64,000 nucleotides of DNA, from assembly GCF_016808335.1 (NCBI RefSeq), contig NC_053149.1:36534118-36598117 (forward strand). Direction: 5' to 3'. Both the position numbers and the translations under genes were made by a program. Of the stretch, positions 1 through 11,486 are shown piece after piece (within the stretch, counting starts at the first letter, position 1; each line of letters opens with the position of its first letter). This DNA comes from Panicum virgatum. Lineage: Eukaryota; Streptophyta; Magnoliopsida; Poales; Poaceae. Under the pieces are notes generated by a model, which was not told the DNA's origin, did not search any database, and saw only the letters and a program-made list of their open reading frames with translations.

Positions 1-1479
1 AGTCTTTTAGCTTGTAGGTGCCTAGTCGTATCACCTCTGCGATGCTGTAGGGTCCTTCCCATGGCGGCGAGAGCTTGTGCTTGTCCTTCGTCGACATGAC
101 CCGTCGTAGCACCAGATCTCTGACCTGCAGCGTCCTTTCCCGTATGCACCTCTCTTGGTACCTGCATAGAGTTTGTTGGTAGCGAGCCGATCGGAGGAGC
201 GTAGTTAGCCTTGCTTCTTCCAAAACTTCCATCGCATCCTTCTGGGCTTCAGCTGCCGTTGCTGGGTCGAAGGCTTTGACTCTCGGCGCACCGTAGTCCG
301 TTCGGAGTCGTATGTTAGGAAGAAAGGCGTCAGCCCTGTGGATCGGTTGGGTGTGGTTCGCAAGCTCTAGAGCACTGCCGGCAGTTCTTCCACCCAATGA
401 CCCACGAACTTTTTGAGCATGTCAAAAATGTACGATTTGAGCCCTTGGAGGATTAAGCCATTAGCTCTTTCTACTTGCCCGTTCGTGCGTGGATGTTCGG
501 CCGATGCCCAATCGATTCGAATCCCGTACCCTTCCGCAAACTCTTGGAAGTAGTGACCCGTGAAATTGGTCCCGTTGTCGGTGATGATGGAGTTGGGCAC
601 CCCGAACCTATAGACGATGTCCAGGAAGAACTTGGCGGCCTCCTTGGAGTCGATCGTGGTTATCGGTTTTGCCTCTATCCATTTTGTGAACTTGTCGATT
701 GCGACAAGTAAGTGGGTGAACCCTCCTGGTGCCTTTTTCAGTGGCCCGACCATGTCTAAGCCCCATACGGTGAATGACCATGTTATGGGGATGGTCTAGA
801 GCGCCTGGGCTGGTAGGTGGGTTTGTTTGGCGTAGAATTGGCATCCTTTGCATGCACGAACGAAGTCTTCTGCGTTGCGCAGGGTTGTTGGCCAGTAAAA
901 TCCCTGTCGGAATGCCTTTCTGACCAAGGAGCGTGGCCCAGTGTGGTGTCCGCAGATCCCGGTGTGTATCTCGAGAAGCAGCTCCTTGCCCTAGGCAATG
1001 GGGATGCACTTCATGAGAATGCCAGTCTCTGAAGGGCTGTGCTTGTAGAGTTCGTTGTTGATTACAACGAATGTCTTGGCCCGTCGGGCAACGCGACGGG
1101 CTGTGTTGTCATCCTCGGGGAGGACTTCGTGTAGGAGATAAGCCAGTAGGTCGGCTCTCCAGTCTATGTTGTTTGTCTGGCCTGGGTCGGATTGCTCCGT
1201 GGCGAGACAGGTTGTGCCCCCGGGTGTCTGGTCGGGGGCTGGGTCGGAGGGAGTGTGCTCTGTTTTTTGCGCATGCTCTACTTCCTCTGTTTTTGCCTTG
1301 TCTGCGGCCTGTTGTCTTTCACGCATCGACGATGCATTCAGGTCGTTGACAAAAACACCGCTGGGTGCCGGCTTGCGCTCGGCGACCATTTTTGCGAGAG
1401 CGTCTGCGTCAGGGTTTTGCTTCCATGGGATGTGGTGGGGCTCCAGACCCTGGAATCTCCCTTCTAGCTTGCAGACCTC
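1..1479 (-). pseudogene. Tat integrase region, broken
   Basis: This is the integrase that inserts the element's cDNA into host DNA. Frames at 998-783 hold the HHCC zinc-binding end (GHHTG-type start and a CKGCQFYAKQ-like stretch across frames). 753-367 holds the catalytic core with the first Asp near AIDKFTKWIEAKP, the second in ITDNGTNF and the Glu in NGQVERANG. A TAG at 367-369 interrupts the core where the family normally has Trp. The frame then continues in phase to the window edge with TGLTPFFLTYDSE and a basic C-terminal segment. A linker with stops (1,389-991) separates it from the RNase H. At least two breaks make it a pseudogene. The domain assignment is secure; the lineage rests on the dual RNase H next door. 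Confidence 0.85.
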
Positions 1480-1872
1480 CTAATAGTATGCGTCCATGAA
1501 TGGGCTCTCGCAGTTGGAGTTTTTCATGACCTGGTCGATTACTAGCTTGGAGTCGCCATAGATGTACAGGCGGGTTGCCCCAATGTCGTTGGTTATGCGA
1601 AGGCCGCTGATGAGCGCCTCGTACTCTGCAACATTGTTGGATGCAGGGAAATGGAGTCGAACCATGTACTGGAACTTACCCCCTTTTGGGGAGACCAGGA
1701 TGACCCCGCCCCCCGCGTCGGGTCCCATGACTGATCCGTCGAAGTAGAGAGTCCAGTACTCGTGGGAGATTTCTGGGGTCGGGGCTTGGACTTCCGTCCA
1801 CTCGGCGATGAAATTGGCCAGGGCCTGGGATTTTATCGTCATGCACGGCACGAACTTGACGTCGTAGCCCAT
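1480..1872 (-). pseudogene. Tat second RNase H (archaeal-like) domain
   Basis: The 130-residue open stretch contains the RNase H hallmarks YFDGSV (first acidic residue), NNVAEYEALISGL (the Glu helix) and YGDSKLVIDQV (the Asp strand). This is the 'aRNH' type that Tat elements carry in addition to the standard Ty3 RNase H. It would degrade the RNA strand of the RNA-DNA hybrid during reverse transcription. It sits between the Ty3-type RNase H (1,888-2,347) and integrase, as in the family. It is separated from the neighbouring frames by stops or frameshifts, so it is a fragment of the former polyprotein. Confidence 0.85.
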
Positions 1873-1887
1873 GAGGTCGACTGCCCA

Positions 1888-2347
1888 TTAAGAAATCCGT
1901 CCCACAGCGTCATGGTTGCGGACAACTTCTCCGAGTGGAAATGAGGTGACGACCGATACTTTGTGCTCGGTGAAATAGTGTTGGAGCTTCTTAGCTGCCA
2001 TGATGACAGCGTACAGAAGCTTCTTTGTCTGAGGATACCGTGACTTGGTGTCTGTTAGTACCTCGCTGACAAAATACATGGGCCGTTGGACCTTCAGGGC
2101 GTGTCCTTGCTCTTCCCTTTCGACTACAAGAGCGGCACAGACCACGTGGTTAGTAGCTGCCAAGTAAAGCAAAAGGGGTTCGCAGGGTTCCGGTGCCACG
2201 AGCACCGGTGGAGAGGACAAGAGGGCCTTGAGGCGGTCGAGGGCCACCTGAGCCTCCTCTGTCCAGACAAACGTGTCAGATTTCTTGACGAGTTTGTATA
2301 GGGGCAGGCCTCGTTCTCCCAACCGAGCAATGAATTGGCTGAGCGTC
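1888..2347 (-). pseudogene. Tat RT thumb / Ty3-type RNase H fragment, cut by the Athila insertion
   Basis: Minus-strand reading gives SQFIARLGERGLPLYKLVKK, then FVWTEEAQVALDRLK and a stretch with VAPEPCEPLLLYLAAT and ALVVEREE, the usual RT-connection and RNase H start of Ty3/gypsy polyproteins. The open frame seems to begin at 2,427, but the first residues come from the Athila LTR that inserted at 2,348. The rest of the RT lies on the far side of that insertion (12,903-13,722). The RNase H degenerates before 1,888 (frameshift in the ...EVVRNHDAVGRIS segment). Confidence 0.85.
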
Positions 2348-3773
2348 TGTTGACGCTCCTTAGCCCCCCAATTTGTATACCGCAAGTGCACGGATCGTGT
2401 AGCTTTTATCTTAGAGTATTCCCCCAAGGTTTACCAATCCACGGAACCAAAGATACAAGAAACAATCTACTAACATAGAGAATCCTTCGTGTTGAGATGG
2501 TGTAAAATGAATCTAATCTACTAAAAGCGACAAAAACCGAAGGTAGCAAGAGAAAGTTAGAGATAACCAATCTAGATCACCTAGATCATGCACATGTTGT
2601 AGTTCAAATCTAGATGTAGTGAAGCAAGATAGATGTGAATCTCAATGAAAAGCATCTTTAAACCAAAATCTCCAATCAAATCCTTCGATAACCCGTCTTA
2701 CTAAAGCAACGCCCTGTCACGATGCCCCCTTTTGGACTAAGCTACCCCGAAGCATGATAAACAAGTCGAACCCCCTTTGGTAGTTCCGCCATGAACCTCT
2801 AGCCACCACGACTACAAGATCATGCTAAGCGATATATATCGATAATAGATCTAGGATGAAGCAAACACAAAGAAAAGAACGAAATCGAAAGAAAGAACAT
2901 GGTCGCTAAAGATTCGGAATCACAAGTAACTTCACCATGAATGATTGTACATCACAAGATCACAACCGGGGCCCTACCTTGATCCTGATGATCCTAGCTC
3001 CAGAACTCCGACGTGGCCTTCCTTGCAAGGTTCCCACATCGGCTAGGGAAGCCCCTAGACAACTAGCACGACCCTCGGCTCTCCGAAAGGTGTTTCTCTA
3101 TCTTCTCTGCTCCTTGGCATCATCTCCCGAATGACTTGATGCATGAGCCTCGGGGAGGGGGCTTTAAATAGCCCCAAGAAACCCTAGGTCGAAGGGGAGG
3201 CCGAGGCGCCTTGGAAAGGCCCTAGGACGGCCGGCTTAATAGGCCCAGGCCGGCTGGCCTGGCCCATTCCTTCACCGCCTCGCGTTCTCCTTTCTCGCCA
3301 AGTCTTCTGGAGTCTTCTGGAGTTTATCCCTTTCACAATTGCACCCCATTGGACGTCGTTATCTTCGAGACATCTTCAAGGGAAAGGATAGGACGGAGAA
3401 TCCTTCCTTAAATCTCTATTTGTTTTGCTTAGCCCCGAAGTATCTTGATCTCATCTTGTGGGCTTTGTCCTTTGGGCTTCATTGGAGGGTGGATGTGCAT
3501 GAACGGGCTTCTAGTCATCTTGGCCTTTGGTCCTTTGTTTGGGATTTGGCCTTCGTCTTTCTTCGTGTTACCGCGCGATCATGGGCCTCGTCATTTCATG
3601 CTCCAAAATTGGCCAAAAACCTGCAAAAATGAAGTACCTCCAAAATTTATGTGCAAATGTGAAAACGACCAATAATTGGGCTGAGGTTAGGATGGTTAGT
3701 GATTTTGATATTAAATTCATGCCATTATCAAAGTTTAATAGGGGAAAAAATGGGTACTTAAGGAGCGCCAACA
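2348..3773 (-). repeat. Athila element 3' LTR
   Basis: The 1,426-bp repeat matches 11,487-12,902 end to end. On the minus strand it runs TGTTGGCGCT to CGTCAACA. It contains a TATA-like CTATTTAAA on the minus strand near 3,163-3,175. Relative to the other copy it has extra bases around 3,365-3,380 (CGAGACATCTTCAAGGG versus GGAGGG). A GGCC-rich palindromic motif lies near 3,220-3,265. Confidence 0.92.
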
Positions 3774-5618
3774 TTCCCCCATGCTTAAACCTTGCTCGTC
3801 CTCGAGTAAGTCTTTGATAAAAATCAGTGTTGCCTTTCGGTATCCAATCCCTGCACTTGATCATACATGAGAAAACGCAATGCTCCCAAAAATATTTTGC
3901 AGTTAATAGTTCAAGTTGTAACCAGCTTTTTCGATATGGAAGGTAGATACAAGTTAAATGCTTCCCCACAATTATTAAGCACATGCTCTAAAAATTAAAC
4001 AAGTCTCAGAATTAAGAAAGTAAGTTCCATAAGTAATGCTAAACCAAGATCAATAATTTAAACCTCATTGCAATTTGCTCATGGAAACTCTCAGCTCATC
4101 TTGTCTCTCAAACTTGCTAGAACTTTCTCCTTTCTTTCTCTCATATGTATGTGTGAGGCTTTATCTGGAGCTCTGGAAAGGTTAGTCCTAATAAAAGATA
4201 TTATAATCAAGATATTATCAAAACAAGAAATACTTCTTATGGGTTTACCGAGACTCGTCAAAAAGACCATTGGAAAATAATTTCTTTGTGGAGAGGGAGA
4301 GAATGGAACACACACTTTAGATGGTGGACATGTGCAAATGGCAACGGTTGATCCCAAGGCACAGCTGAAGTCCGTGTTATCGGATTGCACATGGTTGGAA
4401 TAATTGAGTATAGAATAATCTTCAAAGTACCTGGAGTTTAATGAAGATAAAGGAACCGAGGAGCTTTTCATCATCATTTTTTTCTTTCTTTTTGCTCCTC
4501 AGAACCGTTAGCAATACAATGCACTTACTCCACCTCCCCCCCATGCTTGAACGTTTGCTTGTCCTCAAGCAATGAAGTGATGATAACCTGATGGAGTGAG
4601 TGCACAAAACTTGTATCAATTCTCTGTACTCAACTTTGGAATTCAAGGGGGCATCTCCTCGTACAATATTGAAGCCAACAGAGGAGGAAAAGGGCCAGGC
4701 CAGCCGGCCTAGGGGTGTTGGGCCGGCCGGCCTACAGCCTGTAGGCCTCCACTTCTTCGGATTTTGCTGCTGCGAACTCTTTGATGCTTCCCAAGCTTAT
4801 GTTTTACTGAAATTTGCTGTTGATTCCACTGTTTTGTCGTCGAAATAATAATACATACTCAATATATAGGTTGTGGTCAAGGAGGTGTTTCACAAAAAGA
4901 TGTTTTTGGTTAAGGGTGGATATCTAGCGAGGTTTGCGATGTTCCCGGTGTAGAAACTCACAATGCATGGATAGAATGGCTAGCAAAAGAGAGGTACACA
5001 AAAATACGGAATGGTCAGCTTCTTAGTCACGTACCAAAGAAGATAAATCTTGAATTAATTCACCTGAAAATAAATCTTGCTCTTTGTTTTGTCATGATAT
5101 AACATTTAGGCTTTTAGAAGGGTAGAGAAATTGCAAAAGGTATCATTGACAAGGTTAGCTCAAAATTAAATCCAAATTAAATTTTCCTTAACAAGCTCAA
5201 GTAAGAGAGCAAGAATAAAAAGATATGGGTCTTAATTTATCATAACCTCCACAAAAGAAGTAGCCAGCATTTAAGTAATTTTTCAAATCATGTTAGAGAG
5301 AGCATTAGTTTAAATATGCATAAACCAAGCACAAGAAAGTAGACAAGGCGGCAACAAACATCATATTTTAACACGGCACAAACTTTCTATCATCATTACT
5401 AACCATAACATTAAAGCGTGGGTGATGCATTTATTTATTATGGTGATGAAAGCAAAAGAAAGCAAATTGCACACATGCTGAAAAATTAAACAGAAAATTG
5501 CTACGCACACACAAACTTGCACAGATGCTGAAAATAAATGAAAAGAAATAGAAAAATCCAAACCACACGTGCCAGCATTTTATTTATGGTCTTGTCGTCG
5601 ATCACTCCCTTGATTGCC
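3774..5618 (-). other. Athila 3' internal spacer with polypurine tract
   Basis: There is no supportable coding frame in this 1.8-kb AT-rich stretch. Directly beside the LTR the minus strand reads GCATGGGGGAA (3,774-3,785), the plus-strand primer (polypurine tract). A second purine-rich tract is mirrored at about 4,535-4,560 (CACCTCCCCCCCATGCTTGA), which repeats the context around the first one. Near 4,690-4,735 lies a double GGCC/GGCCGGCC motif also found at 7,530-7,575 and in both LTRs. Confidence 0.7.
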
Positions 5619-7339
5619 TCATGCGTTGTATCTTTGGTCATAATATTGTTGAAATGCTCCTCCATCAAATTGTTCCGGTGGCGCTAGGCCTAGAAGTCCC
5701 ATTTGATATGCAATTCCCGCGGTTCCATCTTCTAGTTGGCTTGTGTGCCTCCGGATGCCTATGTCTTCCATGTTTCTTCTTGCATAGGCACCCATGATTC
5801 TCATTCCTTGTTCCGGTTGAGGGAGGTCAAAAAATTGTGCTCCAAATGACGGATTGGGCATCTCTCCTTGGTATGATGGGGGTGGGTAATAGTTGCTAAA
5901 TGGTGGGGGCGCCGGGTACGCCGGTGGAGGCGTCGCCACACCATGGCCCCTTGCTTGATCTTGGTTTCCTTCCCATTGGCTCGTCCATCCTTGCGGGTGT
6001 CCTTGTCCACTTGATGCACCTTGAAATTCATTCCTCCAATAAGCAGAACTTGGTGGTGGAAGCTTTACCTCCAAATTTTCTTGTTGTGCCGATGCCGACG
6101 TTCCTTCAATCAACTTTCCTCTTTTTGTTTTCTTCACCTTTGCTCCAATGTTTTCAACTCGCCAATCGGTCCTTCCTCTTGTGAATAATTTTAGCCATTG
6201 ATCGGGGATGGAAATATCTGTCTCGGAAATAATGGATCCCTTCTTTTCATCCCCTCCGATATAATGGCCTTGCCTCAAATGTTCAATCCCTATATCCCTT
6301 CCCAGGACATAATATTTTTGGATCAACCCTAACTCTGGATTCATGGCTCGGGCTATTAGTGTCAGATAACACCCCGAACCAACTTCTCCCGTTCCGGATG
6401 ATGCTTCACAAACCCATCTATCAACCATGATGTAGGTGGGATCAATCACTTGCTTTTTCACCAATGCTGCATACATCCAATTCAATTCTTGGTCGGTGAC
6501 CTTTGATTCTCTCATCCTCCCGAGAATTCTTTTGCTCACCCAAGAGTGGAATATTTGGAGGATCACATTACTTATGCTCTTCCTTTGGCGATTGACATCT
6601 TTTGCTATCTTCATCCAAAACTCATCGAGCTCTCCATCTTCGACTTCCACCATTTCACTTGCATTGCTTTTGAACCCGAGCAAACTCCCTATTGCTCCAT
6701 AAGTGATGACTTTTTCTTCATTCTTGAGCAAAAATTTCAGACACTTTCTTCTTCATCATCCACCACCTCCGTTATTTTCTTTAGTGTCATGAACATCTCC
6801 AAAGCCACTTCTTCTTGCATGTCTACCGTAACACCATCAGAAAATAGCTTCCAACTGATGTTCTCCAAGAGCTTGTGGATGTTATGATGGAATCCCAACT
6901 TCTCCAATGCTTCATCATCGAGATCATAGTTTGCTCGCAGCCTTCCCTTCATGAACTTGAGACTTTCTTCTTCTTCCTTTGACAAGATGGTAAACCCGTA
7001 TTCGGATTTCTTGGGCTTGTATGGTGGTGGTGCGGATGACCTTGTCAAACGCCGTGGAGGAGGTGGCGTGCCTTCGGTGAATCTCATGGAGGAACTTCTT
7101 GGGTCTCTCATCCCACCAAGGAGTAACATGTCGCTCCTCGGTGCGGGGTTGTCTACCTCCATGCCCCGCGGAGACTCGGCGACCGAGTGCCTCCGCGAAA
7201 AACTTGCCGATGCGTCGGATGTTGATGAACGCGTCCTTCTCCTCCCGGTGATGAACTTCATGAAGCCACTCATGGTGACTCTTTGCTGCACACACTCAAA
7301 AACAAACACACCGGGGTTTTTTTGCCGGTGGGAGAACAA
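5619..7339 (-). pseudogene. Athila ORF1/env-like protein gene, one frameshift
   Basis: Two abutting minus-strand frames form one former gene: 7,339-6,737 (200 codons) and 6,740-5,619 (about 370 codons). The first has an Arg/Ser-rich start (FITGRRRTRSSTSDA), a Pro-rich PPPPRRL patch and a helical LKKITEVVDDEEE end. The second begins in another frame at the point where the first meets TGA, and has VITYGAIGSLLGF, ILGRMRESKV and a long Pro/Gly/Gln-rich C-terminus. The break is next to a (GAA)3 run at about 6,745-6,760, suggesting a slippage indel. The order after gag-protease and the character of the protein match the plant Athila 'ORF1'/putative transposon protein family, whose role is unknown. 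I see no signal peptide or convincing membrane segment, so calling it an envelope would be unjustified. Confidence 0.7.
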
Positions 7340-8706
7340 TATATCGAAGAGTGGAGCAAACTAGGATTTGTGGTGAATTTTCAGAGATTTTTGGAGTTGA
7401 TTTTGGTGGACGAATTTTTTTTCCAGAGCTCTAGCTTAAGTTTCTGGGTGATGAACTTGAAGAACATGAACAAGGAATTGAGTGAGGAGCATACCTGTGA
7501 AAGGGGAGCACTAGAGGGCATAAAAAGAGGCCAGGCCGGCTGGCCTATGGTCATGGGGCCGGCCGGCCTAGGGTGTTCCTGGCCCTCCTCGACTTCATCT
7601 TTATCTGGTGACTTCCTGGAGAGATTCCTTGCCTCTGTCCAGTACATCTTTTATGCTTTGCACCGTCCAAAACCCGTGCACCACTCCTTCCTTGTCCTTG
7701 TTGTCCACTTGCAATATTACTTCTTCACTTTGTGTCATTCACCTTGTTCCATACTTCATCATTCATCACATGGTGCCATCTTTGCGGAAAATTTCATGTC
7801 CTTCCCATGCATGGCTGCTCCCTTCTTTGGATTATTTGCATGTGGTGGTAGGTAGAGAGTACAATTTCTTCCCGTGAACTCACTTCGATCAATAGATGTT
7901 AATCAAGCACATAAACCTTCTCCAAATCATGCTTAGATGTTGAATCCTCCTCTAACTTCGAAATTTCAGAATTAACTCGAAGCATGCAATGAGCTTAAAT
8001 AAATAATCAGAGGGGAATCAAAACATCTTTACATTTGTAAGTTGAAAAATATTTTCCGACTACATTAATTTTGGTTGCACCGGAACCGTTCACTTTCATG
8101 AATTGATAGCGAACAATCTCGAATTCAACCGTGAGTCTTGGGTTTAGGTTCTAATTTTGCCAAAATGAGAGAGAAATTTTGAAAAAGAGAACAATTAAAG
8201 TTAGGAAAATTCTAGTCCTATGGTAATGAAACTGAAAATTCTCTCTATGTTTGCGCGAAACTACGCATCAAGAATTTAAATAATATAAACCAAGCGCGGC
8301 TCTACTCGTGTCTTTTTATCTCAACTTGGTCTGGCCATCATGGAGAGGACGGTCGCCAAAAATAGGTATGGAAGTTTGGATGTGGCTTTCTCAAGAAGAG
8401 GCAAATAAATCATAGGATGGCTCATGTCATTGGTTTAAAATAAGAAACAAAATCGAAATGACCGAGCGAATAAAATCCAAATCAAATTGTTCGACCGAAC
8501 GACCAATTGTTCAAAAGTTTATCATGTTCTTGCGTAGCAAAATTCACGACTCACTTACCCAAACCTCTCGCGGGTTGTCCTCCCGGTAGCTTGTTCTTGA
8601 CTTGACGAATGGGTTGAACTCCCGGCAGCTTTATTCTTGACTCGACGAACGGGTTGCCTCCCGCAAAGCGCTTCGTTTATAGTCTATAGCTAGACTTTCT
8701 TCTTCT
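7340..8706 (-). other. Athila spacer between gag-protease and the ORF1-like gene
   Basis: In autonomous Athila elements the pol gene (RT, RNase H, integrase) would lie in this position; here there are only 1.4 kb of AT-rich sequence with no RT or integrase motif in six frames. It holds the GGCC double motif (7,530-7,575) and a short repeated unit at 8,575-8,660 (TCCCGG(T/C)AGCTT-TTCTTGACT and GACGAA(T/C)GGGTTG, twice). Confidence 0.7.
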
Positions 8707-11208
8707 TCACTTCGGACCAATGCTCGGTGATGGCACTGCAGTCTTGGGTACCCACTTCCGCAGAACCCTTGGTGTGGGTTTGTCCTCTGGCTTAGTCGTC
8801 TTTTTGGTCTTCACAAGCGGGCTTCTAGCTTTTATTTTGACGGATGCAGCGATCTTCTTTGTCGCAATGGACGCGACGACTTCTTTCTCCTTCTTCGCTT
8901 CCTTATTGTTCGGCTCCTCCTCTTTCTTCGGTTTCTCCTCTGTGACATGGCGGTGAGGTGGAACATATTTGACATTGATCATGGTGCATACCTCGAGGCA
9001 TGGATGAAACTTGAACTCGCTTGTGGTGCCATTGATGTCGAACTTGATCTCCCCCTTGCCAACGTCGATGTTCGCCCTTGCGGTCTTGAGGAAAGGCTTC
9101 CCAAGTATGAGAGGCACCTTGCTCCCTTCTCTCATATCGAGAATCACAAAGTCAATGTGGACTAAGTGTTCTCCAATCTTCACGGGCACGTCTTCGGCGA
9201 TTCCCAAAGGATAGCGAACGGAATTGTCCGCTAACTCTAGGCACATGGCGGTGGGCTCCGGCTCCGGTAAGCGTAGCTTCTCGAACACGTTCTTTGGCAT
9301 GATGCTCACACTTGCGCCGAGATCACAAAGTGCTCTTTCGAACATAAGAGATCCAATGGAACACAGGATGGTAAGACATCCGGGGTCCCTCTTCTTCTCA
9401 GGAGCTTCATTAATGATTGCCGCGCTACACTCCTCGGTTAGCTTGACGGTGCTTGGCGGTATCTCGCGCTTGTTTCCCATGATGTCTTTGAAGTAGCGAG
9501 AATATGTTGGAACTTGTGGAGCGTCCAAGAGCGGCATGTTGATGCTCAACCTACGTACCATGTCAACAAATTTGTTGAAATGCTCATCTTCATGTTTACC
9601 TTTGCAGTATCGTGGCCTTGGCGGAAGAATCTTGGTGTCTTTATCATCTAGCTCAAACTCCGGCTCTTCGGTGACTATCTCCAGCGTAGGAGTAGGTGCC
9701 TTCGCCTTGATGATGTTCTCCACTTCAACTCTTGGCTTAGGCTTCCTTGCTCCCGCCGCGTGTTCGGTTTCTTCGGTCTCCTTTCCCGAGCGAGTTTGAA
9801 TTGCCTTTGACGTCTCCGGACTTTGAGGTTGCCCGGGCAATTTCCTTTCGTTGCTAGATAAGCGTCCGGCGAGCTGGGCTACTTGCGTCTCTAGCATCTT
9901 CATCATGTTGAGTACTTGAAGGTTAGAGCTCCCGACCTCCGTCACCTTGCCATCAATGTTCTTCAAGATCTTGTCCATAGCCTTGAACTTGGTGACGGTG
10001 TCCTTGTTGATCTTGCCTTGCTCCTCCATGAACTCCTTCAATTGTATATGAAGAGGCACCGAGTTTTGAATGGAAGAGCTTGCATTAAATTGAGGTCTAC
10101 CTTGCCCGTAGCGGAAGTTGGATTGCGGGATCCAATCTCCCTTCTTCATGTAGTCGAGCATCTTGGCTTCCTCCGGGCAATTCTTTTGGACATGGCCGTA
10201 CTCTCCACATTCTTCACATGTAGACCTTGCTTCGGCCGCCTTCAAATCAATAGCTTGTGCTTCTCTCTTTTCCACCTCCATCTTCTCCAACCTCCTCATA
10301 AGCGAGTCGATCTTCCCTTCTAGCACTTCTTCACGTTCCACTTACAATACACTCTTCGCGGTGCCCACGGCTTGGAGTGGTTGTAGGCGCCCCGATGATG
10401 CCCATGTGTCATTGTCTGCCACCTTCTTGAATAGCTTGAAAACTTGAGTCGGCGTGAGCTCAATGATCGAACCTCCGGCCGATGCGTCAATGATCCCCCT
10501 TGATGCAGTAGTGAGGCCTTGATAGAACTTCTGGACCACATCCTCCATTGAGAACTTGTGATGAGGCATGGTGCGGATGTAGTCGTTGAAGCACTCATAG
10601 GCTTCCGCAATAGTCTCCGTCGGGGCTTGCGCGAATGTAGCAATCTTGTTGCGCAAAACTTGGGTCTTGCCTGGCGAGTAGAACTCCGTCATGAACTCCT
10701 TCATCAAGGACTCCCAATTTTGCACCATGTGCGACGGTAGAGAATGAAACCATTGCAACGCTCTCCCAAGTAGAGAGAACGGAAAGAGCCTCACTCTCAT
10801 TTGATCTTGAGCCATCCCTTGCATATCGAAGGTGCGACATAGTTGGAGGAACACTTGAAGATGAAGGTTAGCATCTTCTTTTCTAGTGAAGGGCGAGCTT
10901 TGCACCATCCTTATGATTGAAGTCTTGATCTCGAATGGAACTCCGATGTTGTCGAGGTTTTGAATGTCCGGAGTGCATAGCTCTCCGATCGTACGCTCCT
11001 GCTCCGGTAGCGCCATCCCTTGGTGAAGTGGCGCCTCCCTTGGACTTGTTGGTGGAGTCGCTTGAGGTGAAGACGATGAACCGTTGGCTTCGTCTTTTGG
11101 ATCTACTAGTTCCAACTTCCTTGATCGTGCTTCGCGCCTCCTTTGCTTGTAAAGTTTTTCTAGATCATCCACAAAATTTTCGGGTTTGTTGGAGAGGCTC
11201 CCGTCCAT
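8707..11208 (-). pseudogene. Athila gag-protease gene with one in-frame stop
   Basis: A single frame from 11,208 to 8,707 is broken only by TAA at 10,344-10,342. Before it lies the capsid-type gag domain (FPFSLLGRALQWFHSLP, FMTEFYSPGKTQVLRNKI, ETIAEAYECFNDYIRTMPHH). After it come a coiled-coil-like start, a CCHC zinc knuckle (CEECGEYGHVQKNC) that binds the genomic RNA, and a retroviral-type aspartic protease with the active-site turn CDLGASVSIMP and the flap-distal VPLILGKPFL. The product would form the particle and process it. The stop falls inside gag, so it looks like a point mutation rather than a programmed end. Apart from it the frame is open for over 830 codons. No RT follows. Confidence 0.88.
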
Positions 11209-11460
11209 CTCCTGTTAGGGGTTAGTGAAAAGAAAAAGAAAAATATATACGAGATCTAAAAGATGAATATACAAGATCTAAAACATAAAAGAAAAATAAA
11301 GAAAAATAAAGCAAACTTTAGATTAGAATGATTTTAATTGAATAGATTCGTTTTTTTAGTTAGCACAAAAAAAGATATCTACAAAAAAAAGGTCAAAAAG
11401 AAAAATCAAGAAAAAGAAATATTTACGAATGCAAGTAAGATTGGATCTTAAATCGATGGT

Positions 11461-11482
11461 TCCCCGGCAATGGCACCAGAAA
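11461..11482 (-). promoter_or_regulatory. Athila primer-binding site
   Basis: On the minus strand, a few bases after the 5' LTR end (...GTCAACA), the sequence reads TGGTGCCATTGCCGGGGAA, the Athila-type primer-binding site, complementary to a tRNA 3' end (Asp-type in published Athilas). The stretch from here to the gag start (11,209-11,460) is an AT-rich untranslated leader. Confidence 0.8.
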
Positions 11483-11486
11483 AGCT

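Noticed and set aside
5619..7339. A true envelope gene in the Athila element
   Set aside because: No signal peptide or convincing transmembrane segment; the 'env-like' label rests only on position.
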